A stretch of DNA of 64,000 nucleotides from a bacterium (GCA_017744355.1 JAGIBK010000009.1:62001-126000); one strand, 5' to 3'; positions 1 through 9,406 are shown, numbered from the stretch's first letter. Made by a program: numbers and translations. Notes: a model not told the origin generated them from the sequence alone.

Positions 1-27
1 GGCCGACCCAGCTGGGTCGGCCCTTTT
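1..27 (+). terminator. Intrinsic terminator of a gene left of the window
   Basis: Positions 1-22 are a perfect palindrome (arms 1-11 and 12-22) followed by four T at 24-27. In the plus direction this is a textbook rho-independent terminator for a gene that lies outside the window. It also abuts the 3' end of the leftward lptA gene and may act on both strands, but the sequence needed to see a T run on the minus side is missing. Confidence 0.7.
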
Positions 28-29
28 AC

Positions 30-1166
30 TTACTTGTTCTCCTCGTCGAGCTTGAACTCGGTCTCGACCTGGGAGCCCTGGCCTCCGAAGGCCTCGAACT
101 TGTCGCTGTCCGTGTGGAAGACCGCGCGCTCGGCGTTGATCCAGTCGCCCGACTCGCGGCGGATCTTCACGTCCTGGGTCAGGGTGATGGTCTGGTCCTT
201 GTCGCTGAAGACCGCCCGCTTGCCGGTCGCGTGGCGATCCTTCTGGTCGATCTTGACGAGCTGGCCCGTGAGGATCGAGTCGTTGGTCACCTGGTCGATC
301 TCGAGGTTGTCGCCGGTGGCGACGGTCTTCTCCTTGATCGCCTTGTCCCGCTCGGGATCGGGTTTGCTGGTATCGACGATGCCCTCGCGGACCAGCCAGT
401 CACCCTTGATCTGGGTCAGGATGACGTTGCCGTCCATGAAGATCTTCTTGCGGGTGTTGTCCATGAAGGCGTGATTGCCTTCGGCCCGCTTCTCCTTCTG
501 GAAGGCGAGCACGTTGCCGGTGAAGTCCGCGTCCTTCTTCTGGGTCCAGTACATCATCTTGTCCGACTGGATGAAGGTGTCCTCGCGCTTGAGGGCGGCC
601 TTGAGCTTCTCCTTCTTGGCGGGGCCCGCGGGCTGGGCGCCGGGGTCGCCCGCGCGCAGGAGGCGCACCTCCCCGTCCACGAAGACCCGCTTCTCGTTGT
701 GGAAGAAGGTCATCTTCTTGCCGTTGAGGGTGGTGGTGGGCTCGTCGGGCTTGGTCTGGACGAGCTTGAAGGGCACCTCGATGTACGAGACCTTGACCTT
801 GGAGTCGTGGCGCAGCTTCTCGGTCTCGATGGTCATGTCGTCCTGGAAGATCTTGACCGCCCCTTCCAGGAGCGCAAGCGACGCCTTGCGATCGTACGAG
901 AGGCTCTGGGAGAGGATGCGCACCGCTCCCTTGACCGCCCCGGGCTTGAGCGGGGCGAGGCTCGGCTTGGGAGTGGGGGTCGCGCCCCAGCCGCCGACGC
1001 CCGGCACGGGCGGCGGGATGGCAGGACCGCCTGCCGGCACCGAGGGCGCGGGCGGCAGGGTCGGGATCGGCTCGGGCGTCTGCACGGGCTTACGAGCCGA
1101 CCAGGCAGGCGGAGCCGCGAGGAGCAGGGACAGCGCCAGGAGCGCCGGAATCAGTCGCCGGTTCAC
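30..1166 (-). CDS. lptA: LptA-like periplasmic LPS transport protein (OstA domain)
   Basis: 378 residues. Residues 1-23 form a signal peptide ending in an A-X-A type site (PAWSA). A Pro-rich linker follows (about 28-75), then OstA/LptA-like beta-jellyroll sequence to the C-terminus, with repeated 'G.v....' beta-strand patterns. LptA builds the periplasmic bridge that carries lipopolysaccharide from LptB2FGC to LptD. It is about twice the length of the E. coli protein, so it may contain several jellyroll repeats. It overlaps the upstream lptC by 4 bp and faces lptF-lptG-lptD across lnt, which supports the assignment. Seen: signal peptide and domain type. Inferred: the exact role as the bridge subunit. 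Confidence 0.85.
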   Translation of the reverse strand: MNRRLIPALLALSLLLAAPPAWSARKPVQTPEPIPTLPPAPSVPAGGPAIPPPVPGVGGWGATPTPKPSLAPLKPGAVKGAVRILSQSLSYDRKASLALLEGAVKIFQDDMTIETEKLRHDSKVKVSYIEVPFKLVQTKPDEPTTTLNGKKMTFFHNEKRVFVDGEVRLLRAGDPGAQPAGPAKKEKLKAALKREDTFIQSDKMMYWTQKKDADFTGNVLAFQKEKRAEGNHAFMDNTRKKIFMDGNVILTQIKGDWLVREGIVDTSKPDPERDKAIKEKTVATGDNLEIDQVTNDSILTGQLVKIDQKDRHATGKRAVFSDKDQTITLTQDVKIRRESGDWINAERAVFHTDSDKFEAFGGQGSQVETEFKLDEENK

Positions 1167-1798
1167 AGGGGGTTCTCCTCGCCCTTCAAGGGGGAAATCA
1201 GCTCGACGTTCCCGAAGAGGTGGACGCTCTCCATCTGAGTGTCGGCGGTGGCCTCGTTGGAGCGCATCACCATCTGGTCGTGCGTCTTGAGCTCGACGGG
1301 CTTCTCCATGATCACCTGGTGCAGCTTGGCCCGGTAGCGGACCTGGTCGGTGTTGAGGTGGTCCTGCTTCTCGGTGACGAAGCTGGCGCTGCCCGTGATG
1401 GTCATCTCGTCCATGAGGCTGTCGTACTCGGCCTTGTTGGCGGTCCAGTCCACGGTCTGGTTCTTGGGCGGCTCGCCTTCCTTCTGGCTGAAGTCCTTGA
1501 CGTTGTAGAAGGTGCCGCGGGGGTTCTGCTCGAAGTAGATGTACTGCTGGTTCTGGGAGGCCTTGACCTGCTTGGCGGTGATGCGCCAGCGCACGGTGCC
1601 CTTCTCGCGACCCTGCATGGTCACGTCCTGGAACGCGAGCTCGATGTGGGGCTCCATCTTGGTCATGGCCGTCGGCAGGATGGGGCTCTGGACCTGCGGC
1701 TGCTGCTTGAGGTACCAGGTGCCCGCCCCGAGCACCAGGACCAGGACCGCGAGCACCGGCCAGGTCTTCTTGAGGTTCGCAAGGATTGCCTTCAGCAC
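1163..1798 (-). CDS. lptC: LptC-like LPS export protein, membrane-anchored
   Basis: 211 residues with a short cytoplasmic N-terminus, one transmembrane helix at about 13-29, and a periplasmic OstA/LptC-type beta domain. LptC (YrbK family) sits on the inner-membrane LptB2FG transporter and hands lipopolysaccharide to LptA. The reading frame overlaps lptA by 4 bp (ATGA type), so the two are translationally coupled, and it starts 13 bp after the end of lnt. Length and topology match the family (about 190-210 residues). Sequence identity to characterised LptC cannot be judged here, but the context with LptA, LptF/G and LptD makes this the natural assignment. Confidence 0.82.
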   Translation of the reverse strand: MLKAILANLKKTWPVLAVLVLVLGAGTWYLKQQPQVQSPILPTAMTKMEPHIELAFQDVTMQGREKGTVRWRITAKQVKASQNQQYIYFEQNPRGTFYNVKDFSQKEGEPPKNQTVDWTANKAEYDSLMDEMTITGSASFVTEKQDHLNTDQVRYRAKLHQVIMEKPVELKTHDQMVMRSNEATADTQMESVHLFGNVELISPLKGEENPL

Positions 1799-1811
1799 TG
1801 CCGTCGCGCTC

Positions 1812-3446
1812 CTAATCCTTGTGTTCCGAGCCGCGGGCGCTCCGCGGGCGCCACGCCCGGATCATGAAGGCCACGCCGCCGGCCATCAGCAGCCACGAGA
1901 GCCAATCGCCGTACCGGGTGTAGGGGGTCTGCTCGGAGACGGGCCGCACCTCGGCAGCTACGGCCGCGGGCTCCCAGGTGGGGGCCTGGGCGACGATCCG
2001 TCCCGTGTGATCGACGACGGCCGAGGCGCCCGTGTTCGCTGCCTGGAGGAAGGGGCGACGGTTCTCGACGGCCCGCAGGACCCCGTGGGCCAGGTGCTGC
2101 TGCAGGGCCATGGTCTTCTTGTACCAGGCGTCGTTGGTCACCAGCACGAACATCTCGGCCCCGGCGCGGGCCGTGTCGCGCATGACGTCGGGGAAGATGG
2201 AGTCGAAGCAGACGTTGGAGCCGACCCGGCCGAAGGAGGTGGCGAAGGGCACAGGGCGCTCGCCCGGGGTCATGTCCACCGACATGAGGTTCAACTGGGC
2301 GAAGGTCTGGGCCCAGATGGGCGGCAGGGTATGACGCCCAGGCAGGTACTCGCCGAAGGGGACCAGGTGCTTCTTGGCGTCCCAGCCGAGGTTCTGCCCG
2401 TCGGGGCCGAACATGGTGGTGGCGTTGTAGTAGCGCGGCAAACCATCAGAACCGTTCGTGGCGTTGAAGGTGCCGGTCAGGAAGGCCTGGCCCCGGGCCT
2501 TGGCCTCGGCCACGAAGCGATCGTAGAGGGCCGGGGTGTTGGCGAGCAGCACCGGCAGCGCCGACTCGGGCCAGGCCACGAGCTTGGCCGTGCTCACTCG
2601 GCGCGACAGGTCGAAGTACCGGTCCTGGAGCTCGTGCTCGTTGCCCCGCTGCCACTTCTCGGTCTGGGAGACGTTGCCTTGGACGACCGCGACCGGCACG
2701 GGGGCGGCCTCGACCGGGCGGTTCATCCACCACAGGCCGAAGCCCGACAGCGCGATCGCAACCGCCAGGGCGGCGCCGAGCGGCTTCCACTCGCGGCGGG
2801 CGATCCCCCAGGCGATCGCGGCATTGAAAGCGACGATCAAGCCCGAGAGGGGGAAGGGCCCGAACAGCGCCACCGACTGCAAGAGGGGCAGGGTGCGGTA
2901 CTGGGTCGAGGCGAGCATGTTCCAGGTGTAGCCGAAGACGCCGTTGGCCTGGGCGTACTCCATCGCCACCCAGAAGCAAACGGGCACCAGCACCGCCGCC
3001 CAGGCCCCGAGCTTGCCCTTGCGGCCGAGCGCGCGCATGGTGAGGCCCGCGGCGGTGAAGGCCGCGACCGATCCGCTCGAGAGGATCAGCGCGAGCAAAA
3101 ACCATGCCAGGAACACGACGACGAGACTCAGCGTCGTGGTCATGCTGGGCCCGAGCCATGTCAGCGGGTGCATGGCGAGCAGCCAGTAGTTGACTCCACC
3201 GAAGAACCCGACGCCGAAGGCCGCGGAGAGCCATGCGTAGGAGCGCGCCGAGCGCGGCTGCAGGAGCATCACGAGGAACGGCACCAGCGCGAACCAGGCG
3301 AGGAACCAAGCATCCCAGCCCGGATAGGCGAAGCTCAGGGCAGCCCCCGAGGCAAAGGCGACGAAGCCGGTCCGAAGGCGAGCGGCCAAGCGGCCGGGAA
3401 CGCGCGCAGCGGCTGCCTGAAGGGTTGTGGTCGATGGGTCTGTCAT
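1812..3446 (-). CDS. lnt: Apolipoprotein N-acyltransferase
   Basis: 544 residues, of which roughly the first 230 form several transmembrane helices and the rest a nitrilase-fold domain. Catalytic Glu (WPES, about residue 294), Lys (KKHLVPFGEYLP, about 358) and Cys (NVCFDS, about 412) are all in place. Lnt adds the third acyl chain to the N-terminal cysteine of lipoproteins in the inner membrane, the last step of lipoprotein maturation before Lol sorting. The window encodes many lipobox proteins that would be its substrates. No Shine-Dalgarno lies before the ATG at 3446; instead an extended -10 box ends 7 nt upstream, which suggests a leaderless mRNA. A short operon lnt-lptC-lptA is likely. 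Confidence 0.93.
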   Translation of the reverse strand: MTDPSTTTLQAAAARVPGRLAARLRTGFVAFASGAALSFAYPGWDAWFLAWFALVPFLVMLLQPRSARSYAWLSAAFGVGFFGGVNYWLLAMHPLTWLGPSMTTTLSLVVVFLAWFLLALILSSGSVAAFTAAGLTMRALGRKGKLGAWAAVLVPVCFWVAMEYAQANGVFGYTWNMLASTQYRTLPLLQSVALFGPFPLSGLIVAFNAAIAWGIARREWKPLGAALAVAIALSGFGLWWMNRPVEAAPVPVAVVQGNVSQTEKWQRGNEHELQDRYFDLSRRVSTAKLVAWPESALPVLLANTPALYDRFVAEAKARGQAFLTGTFNATNGSDGLPRYYNATTMFGPDGQNLGWDAKKHLVPFGEYLPGRHTLPPIWAQTFAQLNLMSVDMTPGERPVPFATSFGRVGSNVCFDSIFPDVMRDTARAGAEMFVLVTNDAWYKKTMALQQHLAHGVLRAVENRRPFLQAANTGASAVVDHTGRIVAQAPTWEPAAVAAEVRPVSEQTPYTRYGDWLSWLLMAGGVAFMIRAWRPRSARGSEHKD

Positions 3447-3453
3447 GAAGGGG

Positions 3454-3462
3454 ATTCTATCA
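3454..3462 (-). promoter_or_regulatory. Extended -10 promoter of lnt (leaderless)
   Basis: On the minus strand the sequence reads TGATAGAAT, an extended -10 (TGn + TAGAAT). The predicted transcription start, 7 nt further, is at about 3447, directly before the lnt ATG at 3446. No -35 box and no Shine-Dalgarno are visible. Confidence 0.55.
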
Positions 3463-3469
3463 TCATGTG

Positions 3470-3478
3470 TGATAACAT
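3470..3478 (+). promoter_or_regulatory. Extended -10 promoter of lptF
   Basis: TGATAACAT is an extended -10 on the plus strand, predicted start about 3485. It gives a short leader of about 27 nt carrying an AAGGA Shine-Dalgarno before the GTG at 3512. It lies 7 bp from the divergent lnt -10, so the two transcription units share a compact control region. Confidence 0.5.
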
Positions 3479-3511
3479 GGGCACTCTGGCGGTTGTGGTA
3501 AGGATCCCATA

Positions 3512-4603
3512 GTGAGAATTCTCGATCGGTACGTGATGGGGGAAATGCTCAGGCCCTTCGTTTTCGGGGTCCTGTCCTTCATCCTGATCATGCTCTCAGT
3601 GACGCTGAGCCAGTTCACCGACCTGATCTTCTCGGCGGGCGCGCCGGTCGGGGCGGTCATTCAGCTGCTGCTCTTCACCCTGCCGTCGCTCATCGTGCTG
3701 ACCTTCCCGGTGGCCTACCTCTTCGCGAGCCTCCTGGGCATCGGCCGCATGACCAAGGACTTCGAGATCGTGGCGCTGCGGGGCGCCGGCATCTCCTTCA
3801 AGCGGATCATCGCCCCCATCATCGCCGGGGCCATCCTGGTCTCGATCGGCAACTTCGTCTTCAACGACAAGATCGTGCCCTGGTCCAACCGCCAGGTCAG
3901 CCGCATCAAGAAGGAGCTGAGCGCCAACATCTCCAAGCCGCTCATCAAGCCCAACGTCTTCTTCAAGGGCACCGAGAACCGCTACTTCTACGTCAAGGAG
4001 GTGGACGGGATCACCGGCCTGATGCGCGACATCTTCGTACTGGACCAGACCCAGGTGGGGCCGCCCCAGGTCATCACGGCCAAGCGCGCCCGCTGGATCA
4101 ACCAGGGCGACGGCAACTCCATCTGGCAGCTCGAGGACGGCGCCGTCCACAAGTACAACGAGTCGGGCTTCGTCGATCACGAGATCAAGTACAACACCCT
4201 CAACATCCAGTTCAACCTCAGTAACGCCAGTTACTTCGGCGACGACCTGAACCCCTCGGAGCAGAGCGCCAACCAGCTCAAGGGCCAGTTCGAGGGCCTC
4301 AAGAAGAGCGGGGTCGACACCCACAAGATGGAAGTCGCCTACATGATGAAGTACTCGGTGCCGCTCGCGACCTTCTTCGCGGCGCTGATCGCCGCGCCCT
4401 TGGGGATGATCTTCTCGCGAATGGGCGCCTACGTGGGCGTGGCCCTCTCGATCATCCTGGTCTTCCTGTACTACGTGATCATGCAGACCTTCCAGGCGCT
4501 CGGTGAGGCCGGGGCGGTCCCGCCCCTGGTCGCGGCCTGGACCCAGAACATCCTGTTCGGCCTGATCGGGATCGGGCTGCTCATGCGCGTGGACCGCAGG
4601 TAA
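3512..4603 (+). CDS. lptF: LptF/LptG-family LPS export permease
   Basis: 363 residues of the YjgP/YjgQ (LptF/LptG) family: three N-terminal transmembrane helices, a central periplasmic beta-jellyroll (about 130-260) and three C-terminal helices. With LptB it forms the ABC transporter that extracts lipopolysaccharide from the inner membrane. The GTG start at 3512 has AAGGA upstream and the N-terminal MRILDRYV pattern is typical of the family. It is followed after 5 bp by a clear paralogue; which of the two is F and which G cannot be settled from sequence alone. The LptB ATPase is not in the window. Confidence 0.88.
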   Translation: MRILDRYVMGEMLRPFVFGVLSFILIMLSVTLSQFTDLIFSAGAPVGAVIQLLLFTLPSLIVLTFPVAYLFASLLGIGRMTKDFEIVALRGAGISFKRIIAPIIAGAILVSIGNFVFNDKIVPWSNRQVSRIKKELSANISKPLIKPNVFFKGTENRYFYVKEVDGITGLMRDIFVLDQTQVGPPQVITAKRARWINQGDGNSIWQLEDGAVHKYNESGFVDHEIKYNTLNIQFNLSNASYFGDDLNPSEQSANQLKGQFEGLKKSGVDTHKMEVAYMMKYSVPLATFFAALIAAPLGMIFSRMGAYVGVALSIILVFLYYVIMQTFQALGEAGAVPPLVAAWTQNILFGLIGIGLLMRVDRR

Positions 4604-4608
4604 GGTCC

Positions 4609-5751
4609 GTGGCCGTGTTCATCGACCAGCTCAAGAAGGTCTGGAGCTTGACCGAGCGCCTCCCGCGCCCGCTCAAGACCATCGACGCCTACATCCTGCT
4701 CGATCTCCAGAAGCCCTTCATCGCGGGCACCTTCGGGTTCGTCGTCATGAACCTGGCGAACCTCCTCTACATCTATGCCAAGCTGATCGTCGACTCCGGG
4801 GTGCCGGTGTCGGTGGTGCTCAAGCTCTTGGCCTTCAACCTGCCCGCGATCATGGTCATCACCTTCCCGGTGGCCTACCTCTTCGCGACCCTGCTCACCA
4901 TCGGCCGCCTGAGCCGCGACTCCGAGATCACGGCCCTGCGCGCCTGCGGCACCTCGTTCAAGCGCATCACCGTGCCGATCATCATCGGGTCGGTGATCGT
5001 CAGCTACGGCAACTTCCTGATCAACGACCAGATGGTGCCCTGGGCCAACCGCAACGTGGTGGACCTGGTGCGGACCATCATGCTTAGGCAGTCCAAGCCC
5101 ATCTTCAAGGACAACGTCTTCTTCAAGGGCCAGGACAACCGCTACTTCTACGTCAAGCAGGTGGATCAGCGCTCCAACATCATGTACAGCGTCATGATCT
5201 TCGACCGCACGGGCACCACCCCGGTCGTCATCTCGGCGCGGCAGGGCACCTGGAGCGGGCGCCGCTGGAAGCTCACCGACGGGGTCATCCACCGCTACGG
5301 CCAGGAGGACTTCGTCCAGGTCGAGGAGCCCTTCGCCAACTACGACGTGGAGGTCGACCAGAACCCCGAGACCTTCTTCACCCAGGGCGACCTGTCGCCT
5401 CAGGAGCAGACCTCGGCCCAGCTCAAGAAGCAAATCGACACCATGAAGTCGGGCGGGGTGGACACCAAGAGCACCGAGGTGGACTACTACCTCAAGTTCT
5501 CGCTGCCCTGGACGGCGCTCTTCGTCACCCTCTTCGCGGCCCCCATCGGGCTGCGCTTCGCCAGGCTCGGCACCTTCATCGGCGTCGCCATCACCATCGC
5601 CACCGTCTTCGTCTACTACATCGTCATGTCCATCGCTCGCTCGATGGGCAACGCAGGCATGCTCGACCCCATCACGGCCGCGTGGGTCGAGAACTTCCTG
5701 TTCGGCATCGTCGGAGTGTTTCTGCTATGGCGCGTCGACCGCTCGTCCTAA
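4609..5751 (+). CDS. lptG: LptF/LptG-family LPS export permease, second subunit
   Basis: 380 residues, paralogous along its full length to the preceding gene (shared FPVAYLFA, FKRI, NVFFKG and NRYFYVK motifs). Topology is again three helices, a periplasmic jellyroll and three helices, with about 25 extra N-terminal residues. It would form the heterodimeric membrane core LptFG with its neighbour. The start is GTG. Its 3' end overlaps the start of lptD by 25 bp in a different frame, so expression of permease and outer-membrane translocon is coupled. Confidence 0.88.
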   Translation: MAVFIDQLKKVWSLTERLPRPLKTIDAYILLDLQKPFIAGTFGFVVMNLANLLYIYAKLIVDSGVPVSVVLKLLAFNLPAIMVITFPVAYLFATLLTIGRLSRDSEITALRACGTSFKRITVPIIIGSVIVSYGNFLINDQMVPWANRNVVDLVRTIMLRQSKPIFKDNVFFKGQDNRYFYVKQVDQRSNIMYSVMIFDRTGTTPVVISARQGTWSGRRWKLTDGVIHRYGQEDFVQVEEPFANYDVEVDQNPETFFTQGDLSPQEQTSAQLKKQIDTMKSGGVDTKSTEVDYYLKFSLPWTALFVTLFAAPIGLRFARLGTFIGVAITIATVFVYYIVMSIARSMGNAGMLDPITAAWVENFLFGIVGVFLLWRVDRSS

Positions 5752-8459
5752 GCCGCGCGCTGGCGCTCGCCACCGCCACCGCTTTTTTTTGCGCTCAACT
5801 CTTGCTTCCCGGCTCGGCCGCGGCGGAGATGAGCGTCAAGCTGCGCGCCGACAAGGTCGAAAGCGATCGCCAGACCGGCGTCTCGACGGCCACCGGCAAC
5901 GTGCGGCTCGAGGTGCAGGGGGTCGTCATCACCACCGATCGCCTCGAGTTCAACCAGAACGAGAAGGTCGTCTCCACCGACACCCCCTTCGTCATGGTGC
6001 AGCAGGGCACCAACGGCAAGGTCCAGACCGTCACGGGCACGAGCCTGCACTACTCGCTCAAGACCGAAGAGGCCGTCGTGCAGGGGGCCAAGCTCGAGGT
6101 CCCCGCCCAGACCCCGGGCCAGATCGTCTACATCACGGGCAAGGAGCTCGTCTCGCACGGCCGTCGCGAGTTCGAGATCAAGGAAGGCACCTTCACCACC
6201 TGCGACTTCGTCTCCAAGCAGGAGACGCCGCACTACCACACCGAGAACGGCTGGATCAAGTACGTCCCGGACGACTACGCCATGGGCACCAACGTCCGGG
6301 TCTTCATGAACAACCGCCCCGTCTTCTGGGTGCCCTGGTTCTACATCCCGCTCAAGCGGCGCGAGTCCTCGGTCTCGATCGGTAAGAACAACGTCGAGGG
6401 TCTGTTCGTCAAATCGACCATGGCCTACCGGCTCAACGAGCGCCACTCCGGCAACGTCTTCCTCAACGGGCTGGAGTTCAAGGCGCCGGGCGGTATCGGC
6501 TTCGACCACGTCTGGGAAAACACCCCCAACTCGATCACGGCCTTCACCCTCTACGGCCTGCCCATGCCGGATCTGGCCGACTACGTGCCGGGCACCCCGA
6601 CCCCGAACGACCCGGACGGGGCCTACGCCTCGACCAACCCCTGGGTCGTCCACCGCCTGGATCCTGCGAACCCTCACTACTTCCAGGACCACTACTGGCG
6701 CGTGCGGCACCAGCAGCGTCTCTTCGGCCAGATGACCCTCGACGGGTGGTACGAAGACCGCAACATGTACGACCTGGCCCGCATCGGCCCGACCTACGAC
6801 CGAGCGACCTTCCAGCCGTCCCAGCCCTACCGCGACGACCACATCGCCTGGTACGCGGGGGTGACGGACAACCGGCTGGGCCTCAACTACGGCGCCAACC
6901 GCAACTTCCGCGAGATCTTCGACTTCTCGCACAGCCGCACCGTCAACGACACCGCCAACATCGGCGGCACCTACGGCGGCACCAACTTCTCGGCCCGCAC
7001 CAACCGCACCGAGCAGGCGAACCTGCCGGCGGTGGTCGTGCGGCCGCCGGGCGCCCCAACGCCCGCGCCGACCACCGCGCCCACCAACACGACCCAGAAC
7101 AGCAACCTCCAGCTCACCCAGACCTTCACCAGCGACCTGCGACTGACCTCGACCACCGACCACACCCGCAACCAGTACCCTTCGCAACCGCTGCAGGAGC
7201 GTTTGACCCAGAGCGCCGACCTCACCCAGAACCTGGGCTGGGGTAACGCCAGGCTGAGCGCCACCAAGCTGTTCAACCTCGCGATCCCCGCCACCGCCTC
7301 CTTCGAGCAGCGGCAGCAAGCGATCGCAAGCCTCGGCTACGTGGACAAGCTCCCCGAGCTCTCCATCTCGAGCAACCCTCTTTTGGAGCAGTACCAGCCC
7401 TTCACCCTCTCGGGGGTTTACGGCCGCTACATCGAGGACTCGGCCTACGAGCCGGACCCCACCAAGCGCAATCCCCGGAACCCGGCCCAGGTCCTGGAGC
7501 CCGTCACCCGCGTCAAGATGCTGGGCGAACTGACCTCCAAGCCGCTGGACCTGGGCCTCGGGGCCAAGCTCAACTTCGGCTCGACCGGTTACGAGCAGCG
7601 GTACTACTCGACCGGCGACGCCGAGTACCGCCTAACGGGTCAGGCGGCTTTGACCAACGAGTTCACCAAGTTCTTCAACACGAGCCTGACCTATCACCGG
7701 GACTACACCCCGCCGACCAAGGCCTCGGAGTCCCCTCTCTGGACGCCCTTCGGGCTGACCGGGCGCAACTCCAGCCCGTTCAAGCAGTTCGAGAGCCTGA
7801 GCCTGTCCAAGAACCACACCCTGAACGGCGCGGCCAACGCGGTGGTCGCGGACGTGTTCAGCTGGAACAACACCCTCGGCTACAACTACGAGATCAAGCG
7901 CTACACGCCCTACAACACCGGTCTGACCTTCAAGCCCAGCCGCCGGATCAACCTGACGGTCAACACCGGCTACACCTTCGCCGACAAGGAGTACCTGGAG
8001 TTCGGCACGGGTAAGTGGCAGGACATCAGCAGCACCGTCCACCTGCAATCCAACGAGGAAGGCTTCGGGGGCGTCTACGGTCAAGACCACCTGCAACCCG
8101 GCTGGTCCTTCGACTCGACGCTCGTCTGGAGCGTGGACATGGGCGAGTGGCGCGCTTTCAGCAACAAGCTCACCCTGGAGACCGGCACCACCTGGCAGGA
8201 CCACTGGGCGCTGGTGGCCGAGGGCCAGTACGACCTTACGCTCAAGCGCTACGACCTCCTGAGCATCGGCATCAACAAGGACCTGCACGACTTCATCCTG
8301 TCGGTCACCTACAACAAGCGCCTGGACGCCTACACCCTGAACCTCGCGATGGTCGCCTTCCCGACCAATCTCGTGAACCTCTCGAACAAGACGTTCGGCA
8401 GCCTCGGCGACCCCTCCCAGCTGGGCAGCCAGTTCGGCATGGGCACGGGCACGTTCTAG
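5727..8459 (+). CDS. lptD: LPS assembly protein LptD (outer-membrane translocon)
   Basis: 910 residues. Signal peptide 1-33 (ends GSAAA), then an OstA/LptA-like N-terminal periplasmic domain (about 35-190) and a large beta-barrel rich in alternating polar/aromatic strands to the C-terminus. LptD with LptE inserts lipopolysaccharide into the outer leaflet. The ATG at 5727, directly followed by the signal peptide, is chosen over an upstream in-frame GTG at 5682 lying inside lptG. Only few cysteines are visible, so the E. coli disulfide pattern is probably not conserved. Insertions at about 440-475 are Pro/Thr/Asn-rich loops. Confidence 0.9.
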   Translation: MARRPLVLSRALALATATAFFCAQLLLPGSAAAEMSVKLRADKVESDRQTGVSTATGNVRLEVQGVVITTDRLEFNQNEKVVSTDTPFVMVQQGTNGKVQTVTGTSLHYSLKTEEAVVQGAKLEVPAQTPGQIVYITGKELVSHGRREFEIKEGTFTTCDFVSKQETPHYHTENGWIKYVPDDYAMGTNVRVFMNNRPVFWVPWFYIPLKRRESSVSIGKNNVEGLFVKSTMAYRLNERHSGNVFLNGLEFKAPGGIGFDHVWENTPNSITAFTLYGLPMPDLADYVPGTPTPNDPDGAYASTNPWVVHRLDPANPHYFQDHYWRVRHQQRLFGQMTLDGWYEDRNMYDLARIGPTYDRATFQPSQPYRDDHIAWYAGVTDNRLGLNYGANRNFREIFDFSHSRTVNDTANIGGTYGGTNFSARTNRTEQANLPAVVVRPPGAPTPAPTTAPTNTTQNSNLQLTQTFTSDLRLTSTTDHTRNQYPSQPLQERLTQSADLTQNLGWGNARLSATKLFNLAIPATASFEQRQQAIASLGYVDKLPELSISSNPLLEQYQPFTLSGVYGRYIEDSAYEPDPTKRNPRNPAQVLEPVTRVKMLGELTSKPLDLGLGAKLNFGSTGYEQRYYSTGDAEYRLTGQAALTNEFTKFFNTSLTYHRDYTPPTKASESPLWTPFGLTGRNSSPFKQFESLSLSKNHTLNGAANAVVADVFSWNNTLGYNYEIKRYTPYNTGLTFKPSRRINLTVNTGYTFADKEYLEFGTGKWQDISSTVHLQSNEEGFGGVYGQDHLQPGWSFDSTLVWSVDMGEWRAFSNKLTLETGTTWQDHWALVAEGQYDLTLKRYDLLSIGINKDLHDFILSVTYNKRLDAYTLNLAMVAFPTNLVNLSNKTFGSLGDPSQLGSQFGMGTGTF

Positions 8460-8530
8460 CGAGAGGCCGAAATATGGAACCGTTGCGGGCGCCGACGCGT
8501 CAAAGCCATATGGAACGAGGAACTGCCGCC

Positions 8531-9406
8531 ATGGGACGCTCCAAGCGCTTCGCCACCATCCTTTCTCTCGGTGCCGCTCTGGCGCTCGGAACCGCCGTGG
8601 GCTGCGCCAACGAGGCCACCAAGCTTGCGCCCGAGCCCATCATGCGCCTGACGCTCAGGATGGCCGGCCCCCTCGAAACCCGGAGCCCCAACATCCGGTA
8701 CTACGTCGTCCTCAACACCGCCACCCTGGCGGACAGCACCCCCCCGGCCGAGGCCGAGACGGTGGCTTCGACCGGCCTGGTGCCCAAGAGCGGCCAACCC
8801 GCAGGCCCCCGCGCCTACGGCCCGCTTCACCGCGTCAAGCCGCTCATCGGCTGGGACCTGCCCGTCTTCCTGAGCGGCCCGACCACCAACCCCAGCGACC
8901 CCCGTCTGACCCCCGAGTACGTCGGTACCGTGCCCCTCTTCCCGGTCACCTGGACCGACTACTACATGCTCACGAACCTGAACGGCTCGCTGCGCCTCAC
9001 CCACGGTCGCCACCCCAACCCGGTGAGCAATCCGCGTCTGATCCTGCAGGACACCGAGAACCTCCAGCAGGGCCAGGATTGGTTCGTCGATCGCGACAGC
9101 CTGGTCATCCTCATCAAGCTCAAGTCGCTGCTCAACGGCGAGCAGTACGTGGCCCCCAGCGAGGACCAGCCGGCGCCGGGCTCGATCGTGACCGCCAACT
9201 TCCTGACCACCAACGCCCTGGGCGAGATCATCGATCGCTGGACCCTGGCTGCGGACGAGCCCGGCGTCACCCTCAAGACCGCCGTGAACAGTCAGGATCA
9301 GAACCAGGACTTCCGCCCCAACGTCCTCTTCCCTCAGTTCAAGCCGAGCGACGTCACGGACGAGAGCGTCAACCTCTCGCTGTACCAGTCCCAGATCCGC
9401 CAGTAA
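8531..9406 (+). CDS. Putative lipoprotein of unknown function
   Basis: 291 residues. The ATG at 8531 follows a GAGG motif by 10 nt; two in-frame ATGs further upstream (8474, 8510) are less likely because a signal peptide with lipobox-like AVGC begins at 8531. No family is recognised. The mature part is Pro/Thr-rich, without repeats or transmembrane helices, and is probably an exported periplasmic or surface domain. It is the first gene after lptD in the same direction and precedes the propeptide-like and subtilase genes; co-transcription with lptD is possible because only about 70 bp separate them. Confidence 0.7.
   Translation: MGRSKRFATILSLGAALALGTAVGCANEATKLAPEPIMRLTLRMAGPLETRSPNIRYYVVLNTATLADSTPPAEAETVASTGLVPKSGQPAGPRAYGPLHRVKPLIGWDLPVFLSGPTTNPSDPRLTPEYVGTVPLFPVTWTDYYMLTNLNGSLRLTHGRHPNPVSNPRLILQDTENLQQGQDWFVDRDSLVILIKLKSLLNGEQYVAPSEDQPAPGSIVTANFLTTNALGEIIDRWTLAADEPGVTLKTAVNSQDQNQDFRPNVLFPQFKPSDVTDESVNLSLYQSQIRQ

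Noticed and set aside
114-1867. Long plus-strand open frames opposite lptA and lptC
   Set aside because: They are GC-driven shadows: Val/Leu/Asp/Arg-rich translations without domains, RBS or signal, antisense to genes with clear family features.
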